A DNA stretch of 45,554 bases, taken from positions 1 through 45,554 of the forward strand of contig MKSW01000032.1 of the NCBI GenBank assembly GCA_001897425.1, read 5' to 3'. A program made the position numbers and the translations under genes. Origin of the DNA: Actinobacteria bacterium 69-20 (GTDB lineage: Bacteria; Actinomycetota; Actinomycetes; Mycobacteriales; Nakamurellaceae). Positions 1-8,197 of the stretch are shown in pieces. Under the pieces are notes generated by a model. That model was not told the DNA's origin, searched no databases, and worked only from the letters and a program-made list of their open reading frames with translations. Every line of letters starts with the position of its first letter. Positions within the stretch are counted from its first letter, which is position 1.

Positions 1-491
1 CCTACCGGGCAGCGGTCATCCTGTCAGCCTGCATCGTCTGGGCACGCCTATTAGGAGACACACCCTAGCTTTCATGACGGACGGGACGGCCGTCATTGCT
101 ACTGATCACGTCGGCATCGCTCGGGGACGGCGTGGGGGTCAGCAAATCGCCGACCACCACGCCCGCCTTGGTTCCGCGCAGCAAGACATCTGGATCGCAG
201 ACCTCAAACCGCGTCGGCGCACTGGTCACCGTCACGACCCGCCGGTGACCAAGGACGATTTCTCGCCCGCACTCGCCCCGAGAACTCCGGCTGGTGCACA
301 TCGACACCCGGGCCACCCACAAGCCCGTCGGGCCGACGGCAGGGTTCGGGAAGATCCATCTCGATGACACAGCCACTGCTACTGATTGCGCCGCCGCGAC
401 CGCCGGCATAAGCGAATTTGCGTCACTGCCATCAGGCGCCTCACCCTGCCGAGCCCGGCTGCTTGAACCCGCTATACGCGGCTCGATCTTG
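1..491. other. No supported gene
   Basis: I see no convincing coding frame here. The open frames on both strands have shadow-like composition, with runs of Arg, Pro and Ser, and match no family I recognise. The only structure I noted is a small inverted repeat, ATGACGG at 74-80 and CCGTCAT at 90-96. The segment lies downstream of the minus-strand gene ending at 492, so the remains of a decayed gene are possible but cannot be shown. Confidence 0.5.
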
Positions 492-749
492 CTATACGGG
501 CCACGCAACGCGGTATCGCCGCGCTGATCCCTGCCGCAGGTCGAACATTGGGCCGCCGACGGTACGCCTCAACCCCGCGACGATGAACTGGCGAGGGGTC
601 CGCCGGATCTGCCCGATGACGTATGCGAAGTCGGTGTCCTCGTCGAGGCCAACCACCGTCGGCCCGGTCCCTCGGTGGCCCTTGCCTGTCACGTCGTTGG
701 CGAGTTGTCGCTCGTCGTGCACGGCTTCGTTGGGGATGCCCGTGCTCAT
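492..749 (-). CDS. Small hypothetical protein coupled to upstream nuclease-like gene
   Basis: This 85-residue protein is of a family I do not recognise. Its ATG at 749 overlaps the TGA of the upstream nuclease-like gene (ATGA, 746-749), which suggests translational coupling and a shared function. The N-terminal 30 residues are polar and probably disordered. The rest (VVGLDEDTDFAYVIGQIRRT and onward) looks like a small folded domain ending in basic residues. There is no signal peptide, membrane segment or metal motif. Given its partner it could be an accessory or immunity-like subunit, but that is inference only. The start is supported by the overlap rather than by a strong ribosome-binding site. 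Confidence 0.6.
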   Translation of the reverse strand: MSTGIPNEAVHDERQLANDVTGKGHRGTGPTVVGLDEDTDFAYVIGQIRRTPRQFIVAGLRRTVGGPMFDLRQGSARRYRVAWPV

Positions 750-1576
750 CCGGACACACCCGGCACCTCGATCGCCACGGCTGGTGACCTGGCCGGCGGA
801 GCTGCTGTCGCGTCTCGCCCTGGGTCTCGTTCGGAGTCCTGGTGCCACCGGACGGCGTCGTTGACTGCATCGGCAAGCCGGCAGATCGCCAAGTCCTTCG
901 ACAGCGACGAGCCGCGCAGCTTCTCGGCAGCCGACATGACGCGTTCCGCGATCCGCGCCCACGTCACATGAGCGAGTGTGACGGGCAGCGACCATGGCGG
1001 TGGCGCACCGATGTGGCGTCGCTGGAACAGCTCGTGGCCACGAGCGACGGCGTCGGCCAGGCTGCGGCGTCCGTGCCCGGCAACGAGAACCGGCGGCGGC
1101 TCAGCCGTGACCACCAGCAACGTGGCACGGCGGCCGTCACGATTCGCATCGGCGACGAGCATTTCCCGATAGAGCTGTTCCGGCTGGAACGATGCGCCCC
1201 GGCGGGTGCCTTTCGCCTCCACGAAAACGTAGTCGGCCGGCGAGGTAATCAACACGTCCGGCTGCACCTGCGTTTCCCAGTCCGGCGCATGCGCATCCCC
1301 CGGCAAAACCGTCATGACGAACGATTCGACTTCACGCCGTACGTCGGTCCACACATTCGCTGGTGCTGCCTGAACCGCGTCTTGATCCATGCCCGGTACG
1401 CCGAAAATCTCGGCAGCGTCGAAAACGCCGGCCAGGAACGGGTCCCGCGGCAGGTATTCTAGCGCGCTGAAAACCTCTGTGGTGAGCACATTCTCGAGGC
1501 CGCGCCCGCCGCCGCGGTACTTCTTCGCGTTCCCTTCGAAGGACAGTTCGTCCAGCAGACTCCGGATCGTCAGCAC
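746..1576 (-). CDS. PD-(D/E)XK nuclease-like protein
   Basis: This 276-residue soluble protein carries a motif typical of restriction-endonuclease-like folds. Glu101 is followed by Asp107 (QPDVLI) and then by Glu120-Ala-Lys122 in a hydrophobic strand (YVFVEAKG). The arrangement fits the E...D...ExK metal-binding core. No helicase, methylase or DNA-binding domain is evident, so the substrate is unknown. The start is GTG at 1576, with a GGAGG-like stretch about ten bases upstream. The downstream 85-aa gene begins within this stop codon. A defence or DNA-repair nuclease is the best guess. I cannot assign a named restriction family from the sequence alone. Confidence 0.65.
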   Translation of the reverse strand: MLTIRSLLDELSFEGNAKKYRGGGRGLENVLTTEVFSALEYLPRDPFLAGVFDAAEIFGVPGMDQDAVQAAPANVWTDVRREVESFVMTVLPGDAHAPDWETQVQPDVLITSPADYVFVEAKGTRRGASFQPEQLYREMLVADANRDGRRATLLVVTAEPPPVLVAGHGRRSLADAVARGHELFQRRHIGAPPPWSLPVTLAHVTWARIAERVMSAAEKLRGSSLSKDLAICRLADAVNDAVRWHQDSERDPGRDATAAPPARSPAVAIEVPGVSG

Positions 1577-1717
1577 CTTTCACCACCTCCCAGAATCGCC
1601 CCAACCGCTCCGCCACCGCATGGCGGGGACCGTGCTCTACCTGATCGACAGGCCGACATCATCGTCAATAGTCGCTGGCCGGTCCGGCAGTGTGGTTGTT
1701 GCGCCGGGTTCGGGTCG

Positions 1718-2584
1718 TCATCCGAGGCCCGGGGAGTAGACCCACGTCGAGGCCAGGGACACGTCGGGTGTGCTCATAGAGATGTCGTAGTCGTCGATCC
1801 GGAATCCGGCCTCCAGCAGGTCTCGGACAGCGGGGTGCGGCCCGGGCAGACACAGCGAGACCTCGGGTGCGTCAAGGGCGAGCAGAGCGGCTATGACGGC
1901 CGGCGCGGCGTTCCGCTCATCAGGGCACGTCAGGTGCGCAAGACCGCTCCGAGTGGCAACCCCGGCCGCCACCGGTCGGGCCCCGTCGAGGACGATCAGC
2001 CCGGAGAGCAGCCGCCCGCGGCCCCACCAGCGATAGTCGGCGGCGAGTCCCGCGATATCAGCGACATCGGCGACATCGGCGCGCCCGGCCGACGCGAGCC
2101 GCATGTCGGCGGCGGCCGCCGAACCAGCGTCGACCTGCCGGACCTCCAGGTGTGCCGACCCGTCTGGTCCGGCCAGGCTCCTGCGATCTCCGCTCATGTA
2201 GAGCAGCGGCCAACTCGGGGCCAGGCCGGCTCGGGCGTAGATCGGAAGCGCGGCGGGGTGCCGCGAGCTGAAGGTGAACCGCGCCGGTTCTTGTGGGCCG
2301 TTCGGCCACAACCGACGGAGCAGGCCGGCGCCGACACCGCGGGCCTGGTGATCGGGATCCACGAACAGATCGGTGAGCATCGAGCGGCCCCGGGATTGCT
2401 TGACCGCGCCCCATGCGATAACGCTTGAGCCGCTGGCGGTCTCAGCGACCATGACGGTCCCGGTCGCCAGGAGGAACTGCACGTATTCGGCGTCTGAGCC
2501 GGAATCCTCCTCGGCCTGCCCCAACGCCAACGAGATTCGCCGTATCGCCGGCACGTCATCCTCGCCCGCCAACCGGAAGACCAC
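1718..2584 (-). CDS. GNAT family N-acetyltransferase
   Basis: This is a predicted acetyl-CoA-dependent acetyltransferase of 288 residues, longer than a single GNAT domain (about 150). The N-terminal half has the GNAT pattern: FRLAGEDDVPAIRRI at the start, then strand beta4 and the acetyl-CoA loop (LTDLFVDPDHQARGVGAGLL, where ARGVGAG matches Q/RxxGxG/A). The C-terminal half (from about residue 145) looks like a degenerate second GNAT-like domain without a clear acetyl-CoA loop. The frame stays open upstream to 2665, but those residues do not look like GNAT sequence, so I place the start at GTG 2584. The substrate is unknown. The gene sits alone, codirectional with the nuclease-like pair. Confidence 0.8.
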   Translation of the reverse strand: MVFRLAGEDDVPAIRRISLALGQAEEDSGSDAEYVQFLLATGTVMVAETASGSSVIAWGAVKQSRGRSMLTDLFVDPDHQARGVGAGLLRRLWPNGPQEPARFTFSSRHPAALPIYARAGLAPSWPLLYMSGDRRSLAGPDGSAHLEVRQVDAGSAAAADMRLASAGRADVADVADIAGLAADYRWWGRGRLLSGLIVLDGARPVAAGVATRSGLAHLTCPDERNAAPAVIAALLALDAPEVSLCLPGPHPAVRDLLEAGFRIDDYDISMSTPDVSLASTWVYSPGLG

Positions 2585-2669
2585 CCCGCCAGTCTCACAC
2601 GACGAAACCGCTGGTGACACGGTCCCGCAGGACCAGCCGCCCGCGGTGACGCCACTGCCGTTCACACCG

Positions 2670-2756
2670 GGGGTCGGACCGCTGGTTCCATCGGGAGTTT
2701 TTCCTGGAGTTTTTCTCTAGGGTTCTCCCGATGAAAGTCCGTCTCCCCGAGCCTCT
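2670..2756 (+). repeat. Copy A of the tRNA-Lys leader direct repeat
   Basis: These 87 bases match the region just upstream of tRNA-Lys (10736-10822) in the same orientation, about 85% identical by hand alignment with two compensating single-base gaps. Shared blocks include GGGGTCGG, TCGGGAGTTTT, CTAGGGTTCTCCCG and AAAGTCC. The match ends at GCCTCT, the sixth to eighth bases of the tRNA. The rest of the tRNA is absent here, so this is a fragment and not a second tRNA gene. Confidence 0.85.
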
Positions 2757-2920
2757 GGGCATAGGGAATTTAACTCGGACCAGCGTTCGTTGGGCGGCGG
2801 CCACGTCGGCTGCGGACCACTGACTGACGTCGGCGGTGTGCGACCGGAGGCTCCAGGATCGTCGCTATTCGGGCCGTGTGGGCGGATGTTCGGGTGGTGA
2901 AGCGGTGTTGATGGCAGACC

Positions 2921-3418
2921 TCAGGCCCTCGCCTGGGCGGATCGCCTGGCCTCAAGTTCTTTGACCGCGGCCAGGAGTGCTGGGGCGGCGTGGCTGAAGT
3001 AGTCGAGTAGCACGCGGACCTGGTCGGTGTCGTAGCGCTGGAACACTTCGAACATGTGCCGACGGACCGGTTCGAGGACCGCGTCCATCTCGTCTTGGCG
3101 GCCGCCGGCCACCTCGACGATGACCTGGCGGCGATCGCTCCGGTGACGTCCACGCCGCACGAAACCCGCGTCTTCTAGCCGATCGATCATCCGAGTGGTG
3201 GCCCCGGTGGTCAACCCGGTCCGCTGGGCGAGCTCGCCGGCGGTGAGCGGGCCTGCCAACGACAACAGGTTCAAGCAGAAGAAGTCAGTAGCTCCCAGCC
3301 CGAGCGCATCGGCGGTGGCATGGCCGGACAGCACCTCCGCGCTGATGTACTGCCGGTAGGCGGCCGAACCCTCAGCCAGCAGACGATCTCGCTCCTGTTG
3401 GTCTTGCGGCTTGGGCAT
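2921..3418 (-). CDS. MarR family transcriptional regulator
   Basis: This 165-residue winged-helix regulator is of the usual MarR length. The helix-turn-helix is at LTAGELAQRTGLTTGATTRM, followed by the wing (RRGRHRSDRRQVIVEV) with the conserved D-R pattern. The frame stays open further upstream, but ATG 3418 gives a normal MarR N-terminus (MPKPQDQQERDRLL). It is transcribed away from the ABC transporter genes, with 90 bases between the starts. Two inverted repeats in that spacer are probable operators. It therefore most likely represses the transporter and itself until an inducing drug binds. The inducer is unknown. Confidence 0.88.
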   Translation of the reverse strand: MPKPQDQQERDRLLAEGSAAYRQYISAEVLSGHATADALGLGATDFFCLNLLSLAGPLTAGELAQRTGLTTGATTRMIDRLEDAGFVRRGRHRSDRRQVIVEVAGGRQDEMDAVLEPVRRHMFEVFQRYDTDQVRVLLDYFSHAAPALLAAVKELEARRSAQARA

Positions 3419-3447
3419 GCGAAACCCCCTACCAGTATCCCTGCTAT

Positions 3448-3479
3448 TGCGCAGTAGTTGCTGCGCAGATAATATCTGC
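3448..3479. promoter_or_regulatory. Overlapping palindromic operators between marR and the ABC genes
   Basis: Two perfect inverted repeats lie in the divergent spacer. The first is TGCGCAG (3448-3454) with CTGCGCA (3461-3467). The second is the 15-base GCAGATAATATCTGC (3465-3479), with 7-base arms around one central A. They overlap by three bases. Size and position fit MarR dimer sites covering both promoters. Confidence 0.7.
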
Positions 3480-3508
3480 ATACACGCAGGTAATTGAAGG
3501 AGGTGGAC

Positions 3509-4480
3509 GTGACGGCTGCACCGATCATAGACGTCGTCGAGGTACGCAAATCGTTCGGATCGACCATCGCGCTCGACCGCCTGAGCATGCAGGCCCCCGC
3601 GGGCGCGGTGACCGCGCTGCTCGGTCCCAACGGTGCAGGCAAGACCACGTTGGTCCGCATCGTGGCCACCCTGCTTCGTCCGGAAAAGGGGCGCGTCGAG
3701 GTGGCCGGTTTCGATGTCGCACGCCATCCGGTCGCGGCCCGACGCCTGATCGGGTTGGCCGGGCAGCACGCCGCGACCGACGACGCGCTGACCGGGCGGG
3801 AAAACCTGGTGATGATCGCACGGCTCTACCGACTCGCCCCGACTCGCGCCCGGCAGGCCGCCGACGAAGTGCTCGAACGCTTGTCGCTGACCGATGCCGC
3901 CGATCGGCCCGTGCGGACCTACTCGGGGGGCATGCGCCGCCGCCTCGATGTCGGCGCCAGCCTGGTCGGACGCCCCCGAGTCCTCCTGCTCGACGAGCCC
4001 AGCACCGGGCTCGACCCCGCCGCCCGCCTGGAACTGTGGTCACTGCTCGACCGACTCGTCGCCGCCGGCACCACCATCTTGCTCACCACGCAGCAACTCG
4101 AAGAAGCCGACCACCTCGCCGACACCGTGAGCATCATCAACCACGGCACCGTGGTGAGCGAGGGCACCCCGGCCGCGCTCAAAGCGCGGCTTGGCTACGA
4201 GACCATCGACGTCGCCCTCGCCGACAGCGCTCGGCTGGCAGACGCCGTCGACGTGCTGCGACCGATCGCCACAGACGATCCGGGAGTCGACGACCTAGCC
4301 GCCCGCCTCAGCTTCAAGGCAGCCCTTGACACCCGAGCCCTTCCCGCCACGGTCCGCCTGCTCGACCAAGCCGGCATCACCGTCGCAGACGTCACCGCCC
4401 GCCGTCCCTCCCTCGACGACGTCTTCATGTCCCTTGTCGGCCACCCCAGCCAGCCCGACCATCCGAGGGAGACCCCATGA
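3509..4480 (+). CDS. ABC transporter ATP-binding protein, DrrA-like
   Basis: This is the cytoplasmic ATPase subunit of a two-gene ABC-2 exporter, 323 residues long. The Walker A motif is GPNGAGKTT (39-47), the signature YSGGMRRRLDVG, and Walker B VLLLDEPSTGLD. The switch position reads TTQQLEEAD, with Gln where many ATPases have His, as is common in DrrA-type drug or lipid exporters. The C-terminal 100 residues are the usual DrrA extension. The start is GTG 3509, five bases after GAAGGAGG (3496-3503). An in-frame ATG at 3494 would place that ribosome-binding site inside the gene. Its stop overlaps the permease start (ATGA). The substrate is not predictable; MarR control suggests a toxic small molecule. 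Confidence 0.92.
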   Translation: MTAAPIIDVVEVRKSFGSTIALDRLSMQAPAGAVTALLGPNGAGKTTLVRIVATLLRPEKGRVEVAGFDVARHPVAARRLIGLAGQHAATDDALTGRENLVMIARLYRLAPTRARQAADEVLERLSLTDAADRPVRTYSGGMRRRLDVGASLVGRPRVLLLDEPSTGLDPAARLELWSLLDRLVAAGTTILLTTQQLEEADHLADTVSIINHGTVVSEGTPAALKARLGYETIDVALADSARLADAVDVLRPIATDDPGVDDLAARLSFKAALDTRALPATVRLLDQAGITVADVTARRPSLDDVFMSLVGHPSQPDHPRETP

Positions 4481-5292
4481 GCACCGCGGCCAACCAGCTC
4501 GACCGGCTCCCCGCCGCAGCCTGGTTCACCGACCCGTTGGTGATCGCCCGGCGCAACATACTGCGCACCCGGCGCACCCCCCAAGCGGCAGTCGCCGCCA
4601 TCACCTCACCGGTGCTGTTTCTCCTGTTGATGCGTCTCGTCTTCGGCGGAGCCATCCACATCCCGCAGATGACATACGTCGACTATCTCGTGCCGGCCAT
4701 GCTCGTCCAAAACGTCATCTTCGGCGGGCTCTCCGCCGCCACCGGACTCGCTCTGGACGTCAACTCCGGCCTGATCGACCGGTTCCGGTCCCTGCCAACC
4801 CCAGCCGTGGCACCGCTGCTCGGACGCAGCCTCTCCGACCTGGCACTCCAAATGCTTGCCGCCGCCCTCACCCTCATCGCCGGTGTCGCCATCGGGTTCC
4901 GATTCCACGCCGACACCGTCTCCTACCTCATCGCCATCGGGCTGCTCATTTTGATCAGCCTCAGCATGTTCTGGGTCTTCGCCGCCCTCGGCCTAGCCAC
5001 CAAGAACCCGGAAACGGTCCAGTCCACCACCCCGATCTTCTTTCTTGTTCTCTTCGTTTCCAACGCGTTCATCCCCGTCGACACGCTCCCCCGCTGGGTT
5101 CAAGGCTTCGCCCGCTACCAACCGATCAGCATCTTCAACGACGCCCTCAGGGCTCTGACCCAAGGACCCCACGCAGCACAAGCCGCGCTCGGCCACAGCA
5201 CCACATACTTCGACGTCGCCGCCGCCTGCTGGTGCGTCGGCCTCGCCATCGTGTTCGCCAGCATCACCCTCCACTCCTACCGACGACTCTGA
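4477..5292 (+). CDS. ABC-2 type permease, DrrB-like
   Basis: This 271-residue integral membrane subunit partners the DrrA-like ATPase. It has about six hydrophobic segments, near residues 40-60, 70-90, 118-140, 150-172, 180-200 and 240-262. The ABC-2 family pattern is visible in DYLVPAMLVQNVIFGG after the first segments and in FFLVLFVSNAFIPVDTLP near the fifth. The N-terminus is cytoplasmic (AWFTDPLVIARRNILRTRRT), as in DrrB. Translation begins at ATG 4477, overlapping the ATPase stop, so the two subunits are made together. The pair would work as a heterotetramer in the cytoplasmic membrane. Confidence 0.9.
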   Translation: MSTAANQLDRLPAAAWFTDPLVIARRNILRTRRTPQAAVAAITSPVLFLLLMRLVFGGAIHIPQMTYVDYLVPAMLVQNVIFGGLSAATGLALDVNSGLIDRFRSLPTPAVAPLLGRSLSDLALQMLAAALTLIAGVAIGFRFHADTVSYLIAIGLLILISLSMFWVFAALGLATKNPETVQSTTPIFFLVLFVSNAFIPVDTLPRWVQGFARYQPISIFNDALRALTQGPHAAQAALGHSTTYFDVAAACWCVGLAIVFASITLHSYRRL

Positions 5293-5310
5293 CCAGTCAG
5301 CGTCCTCGCT

Positions 5311-5600
5311 GCGGGCGATTGAAAAGGCGTATGCACCGATGAGATCACTACCGGGGAGCGCAGCCGCCATGTCGGCCAGCGCGCTGGGCTCGAAGCGCTT
5401 TGGGACCATGGCGGCGTGCCGGTGGATGTGCAACGCGACGATCAGGTCGGTGATCGGGCACTCGCCTCGCGGGGTGATCCCGCGCTCCTGGATCGCTGCC
5501 CAGCGTGCCGCGCTGGTGTCACCGACTGGCTCGGTGTCGAGTTCTCTGTGGCCGCGGTCGTGCAGGGCGACACGGCGCATGAACGAGACGAAGTCGAGTC
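5311..5600 (-). pseudogene. Possible decayed VapC-like PIN-domain remnant
   Basis: A minus-strand frame here reads like the C-terminal half of a VapC toxin. RWAAIQERGITPRGECPITD is followed by LIVALHIHRHAAMV, matching the PIN pattern of a helix, R-G-x-x-x-x-x-D, then the helix leading to the last acidic site. There is no start codon in a sensible place, no N-terminal PIN acidic residue, and no stop before the frame runs into the opposite-strand permease gene. The usual H-x-D-x-D-F ending is missing. No VapB-like gene adjoins it. I regard it as a relic; chance resemblance is possible. Confidence 0.3.
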
Positions 5601-5707
5601 CGGGGCGCTGGAGGGCATCGGTGCCCCAGGCGGCGGCGATCTTGCCGCCATCCGCATGTGCTCCACCTGTGGGTAAACCACGTCGCGGCGGGTGGAGCGG
5701 CACATGG

Positions 5708-6010
5708 TCAGAGCCGGTGTCCGTCGAGGTCCGCTGCGATGACCGGGCCGACGGCGATGAGTTGCGGCTGGCCGGCCACGAGTGGCTCAAGCAGGTGCTG
5801 GACTTGGGCTCCGATCGCGTCCCAGCCGGCGTCGGCTGCCTGCTGGCTCTGCCAGAGGTTGAGGGCGACCCAGTGGGTGCCGTCGTCGATCAGGTAGCTT
5901 CCGGCGTAGCCGGGCTGCTGCTCGTGCAGCGCGCGGACACGGGCCAGCGCCCCTCGAGCATCATCGAGCCGCGTCGGGTCGTAGGCGTAGCGTCGCAGGA
6001 TCGCGTGCAT
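5708..6010 (-). CDS. Antibiotic biosynthesis monooxygenase-like (dimeric alpha-beta barrel) protein
   Basis: This 100-residue protein fits the ABM/YdhR-type ferredoxin-like fold. It shows an N-terminal strand (MHAILRRYAYDP), a helix (LDDARGALARVRALHEQQPG), paired strands (AGSYLIDDGTHWVALNLW), a helix beginning SQQAADAGW and a final strand. Such proteins are small oxygenases or ligand-binding dimers, and the substrate cannot be read from the sequence. ATG 6010 follows GGAGGAA closely. The gene is 25 bases downstream of the FMN reductase gene and codirectional, so the two probably form an operon under the MarR protein encoded divergently. Confidence 0.72.
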   Translation of the reverse strand: MHAILRRYAYDPTRLDDARGALARVRALHEQQPGYAGSYLIDDGTHWVALNLWQSQQAADAGWDAIGAQVQHLLEPLVAGQPQLIAVGPVIAADLDGHRL

Positions 6011-6035
6011 GGCTTCCTCCTAACTTCGTGCGCCG

Positions 6036-6659
6036 TCAAACGGCGATGGCGAGTGCCTGTGCGAGTGACTGATCGTGTTGCTGAGCTGCACGGGTGAGAC
6101 GTGCGAGGACCTGCCGCAAGGGAGCCTGGTGCGCTGGGACGAGGCTGCCATGCTGGTCGAACTGGTCGACGGCGTGTGGGAGCGTGAACCCGCCCTTGAG
6201 GACCTGGGCGCCGATCCGGGTGAGCACCGTGCGGAGCTCCGCCTGGGCGCCTGCGGCACCCGACCGGCCGGGGCTCGCCCCGATCACGGCGACCGGCTTG
6301 CCGCGCAGCACGTTGGTCTCGTAGGGGCGTGAGGCCCAGTCGAGCGCGTTCTTCAGCTGACCCGGGACGGAGGCGTTGTACTCCGGTGTGGCGATCAGCA
6401 GCGCCCCCGCCGCGTCGATCGCCTCGCGGAAGGCTCGCACCGCCGCCGGCGGTGTCGGCTCGTCGTCCTCATCGAACGGTGGGAGCACCTTAAGCTGCTC
6501 CCACAGCACGAGCTCCGCCTCCACCGACGCGAGCTCCCCTGCCGCCTGGAGCAGCCGCCAGTTGTAGGAGTCCCGGCGCAGGCTGCCCGAGATGCACAGG
6601 ATCCGCACCCGCGTCATCGAGGGCATCGCACCAGACACTTCTGAGTTTCGTGCGGGCAT
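6036..6659 (-). CDS. NADPH-dependent FMN reductase family protein
   Basis: This 207-residue flavodoxin-like oxidoreductase is related to chromate and quinone reductases. The FMN phosphate loop is at the N-terminus (ISGSLRRDSYNWRLL) and the second flavin-binding loop is TPEYNASVPGQLKNALDW. ATG 6659 follows GAAGGAG by six bases, a better start than the one further upstream at 6710. It is cytoplasmic and probably reduces quinones or other electrophiles with NAD(P)H. It is divergent from a MarR gene, with an operator between them, and cotranscribed with the ABM-like gene. The unit looks like an inducible response to electrophile or quinone stress. Confidence 0.88.
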   Translation of the reverse strand: MPARNSEVSGAMPSMTRVRILCISGSLRRDSYNWRLLQAAGELASVEAELVLWEQLKVLPPFDEDDEPTPPAAVRAFREAIDAAGALLIATPEYNASVPGQLKNALDWASRPYETNVLRGKPVAVIGASPGRSGAAGAQAELRTVLTRIGAQVLKGGFTLPHAVDQFDQHGSLVPAHQAPLRQVLARLTRAAQQHDQSLAQALAIAV

Positions 6660-6735
6660 GGCCGTCTCCTTCGTGGTGCTCGGGCGGCGTGCCGTCGACT
6701 TTCGACTCATCGGCGGACTCGCTGCTCGATATACA

Positions 6736-6767
6736 TGACACTATCATTCATTTCCATGATGGTATCA
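6736..6767. promoter_or_regulatory. Imperfect palindromic operator between FMN reductase and marR
   Basis: TGACACTATCAT (6736-6747) and ATGATGGTATCA (6756-6767) form an inverted repeat matching at 10 of 12 positions across an 8-base spacer. It lies immediately before the marR start at 6777, and within 100 bases of the FMN reductase start. It is a probable binding site for the adjacent MarR protein, and argues against the upstream start codons for marR at 6735 and 6759. Confidence 0.7.
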
Positions 6768-6776
6768 TTGAAGCCG

Positions 6777-7316
6777 ATGACGACGTCAAGCAATCAGAAA
6801 CCAGCAGGGCCGGCGGACCCACCTGGCCTGGGCGACCCCCAGACGGTGCCGCAGGCGCTCGGCCGGCTGCGGGTGGCACTGAACGACGCCTACCTGCGCG
6901 CCAGCCGCCGCCACGATCTGACCCCGCAGCAGGCGGAACTGCTCTGCGCGACGCTGCGGCCCGCGCCGGTCGGATCGCTGGCCCGAACGCTGCGCTGCGA
7001 CCAGTCGAACGTGACCCGGCTCGTCGACCGCGCCGCCCAACGCGGCTTGATCCGCCGCCGCGGCGACCAACCCGACGGCCGCGTCACCCTGATCGAACTG
7101 ACCCCACAGGGCCGTAAGGCAACAGAGGCCTTCATCGACACCCTGGAAGCCCAACTGAGCACGCTTCTTGCCGACTGGCCCGAGGAACGCCGGCGAGCGA
7201 TAACCGCTACCCTCAACGAGATCGCCACCGCGCTCGACGAGGTCCGCAACGACGTGGTCAGCAGCCGTAACGAGGTGCTAACTCCGTCATCCACCGGTGG
7301 CACGCCACGAAGGTGA
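6777..7316 (+). CDS. MarR family transcriptional regulator
   Basis: This regulator has 179 residues. The winged helix-turn-helix is at PVGSLARTLRCDQSNVTRLV, and the wing RRRGDQPDGRVTLIELT carries the conserved D-x-R-x-x-x-I/V-x-L-T pattern. An N-terminal polar stretch of about 20 residues precedes the first helix. I choose ATG 6777 because the operator-like palindrome lies at 6736-6767 and would otherwise fall inside the gene. It is transcribed away from the FMN reductase and ABM genes, which it probably represses. Only its position suggests the ligand: a quinone or other electrophile. Confidence 0.87.
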   Translation: MTTSSNQKPAGPADPPGLGDPQTVPQALGRLRVALNDAYLRASRRHDLTPQQAELLCATLRPAPVGSLARTLRCDQSNVTRLVDRAAQRGLIRRRGDQPDGRVTLIELTPQGRKATEAFIDTLEAQLSTLLADWPEERRRAITATLNEIATALDEVRNDVVSSRNEVLTPSSTGGTPRR

Positions 7317-7558
7317 CGCAATGTTCTGGTGGCCGTTTCTCGGCAATTTTCCGGCCGTTCGCATACAGCTTCCGGGGTGAATTACCGCCTTTGAGCACGA
7401 TGTCAATGATCGCTGGCCGGCGCCCATCCGTCCCGGCACCCGGTGGCGTGTGGCGGCCAGCAGCAGACCGGCAATACCCGTTTTCCGCCGGTCGGCATCG
7501 ATCACTGAGCTCCTGCATACGAACCAGGTATATTCAGGCTCAGTGAAGGAGGCCGACG

Positions 7559-8197
7559 ATGGCTGGGCTCGTGGACACTCTCCGCACCATAGAGCGCGCG
7601 CCGCTGCGCACGGTCCGGTTCAGCGACATCAAGCCGCTGGCGCGAAACGTGTGGCGTGTGCTCGATGACCTGGTCGAACACGGCGCACTCATCCGGCTGG
7701 CACACGGCGTGTACACGTCCCCGCCGGGCGGACGTGACGGGCGCACCTGGAAGCCGGATCTGGAGACCGGGGGCCTGGCGATCGCCACCGCACGGCACGG
7801 AAACCGCCAGGCCATCTTGATGGGTATCGGCGCCGCAAGGCACTGGGGCGCGATCCCGCGGGCGCTCGGAAACACGACGGTCGCCGTACCGTCCGCCGGC
7901 CGGGCACCGGTCACCACCGGCAGCGGCACCGTGCACTTCATCCCGCGGAACCTCGACCGGCTGGCCGCCGCCCTAGAGCAGACCGAGCTCGGCCCGGCGC
8001 TCGTCACCACCCGCGCGCAAACCCTGTTCGATCTGCTCCTACGCCCACGCCAGGGAGAGGAACCGGAAGCGGCAGCGGAGGCCGCCCGCAACCTGCGACC
8101 CCAAGTAGACGCATCCGACTTCGACGACGTCATCTCCGCGGCCACCCGGTCCAGTCCTGCGGTGCGCGCCATCGCCGCGGAACTCGCAGCCCGATGA
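7559..8197 (+). CDS. AbiEi-type antitoxin
   Basis: This 212-residue protein has the AbiEi layout. An N-terminal winged helix (TVRFSDIKPLARNVWRVLDD) is followed by LVEHGALIRLAHGVYTSPPG, then a longer C-terminal domain for toxin and operator contacts. In AbiE systems it represses its own promoter and counteracts the nucleotidyltransferase toxin. The toxin gene begins in this stop codon (ATGA, 8194-8197). AAGGAGG stands just before ATG 7559. The 240 bases upstream hold no gene and should contain the autoregulated promoter; I did not find a clear pair of AbiEi boxes there. Confidence 0.85.
   Translation: MAGLVDTLRTIERAPLRTVRFSDIKPLARNVWRVLDDLVEHGALIRLAHGVYTSPPGGRDGRTWKPDLETGGLAIATARHGNRQAILMGIGAARHWGAIPRALGNTTVAVPSAGRAPVTTGSGTVHFIPRNLDRLAAALEQTELGPALVTTRAQTLFDLLLRPRQGEEPEAAAEAARNLRPQVDASDFDDVISAATRSSPAVRAIAAELAAR

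Noticed and set aside
65-508. Minus-strand frame of 147 codons near the left edge
   Set aside because: It has a weak TTG start, no recognisable domain, and overlaps the end of the better supported 85-aa gene.
2747-2820. A second tRNA-Lys at the upstream leader copy
   Set aside because: Similarity ends at GCCTCT; the following bases do not form any tRNA arm.
5339-6097. Plus-strand open frame of 252 codons
   Set aside because: It lies antisense to the ABM-like gene, which has a good ribosome-binding site and a family fold.
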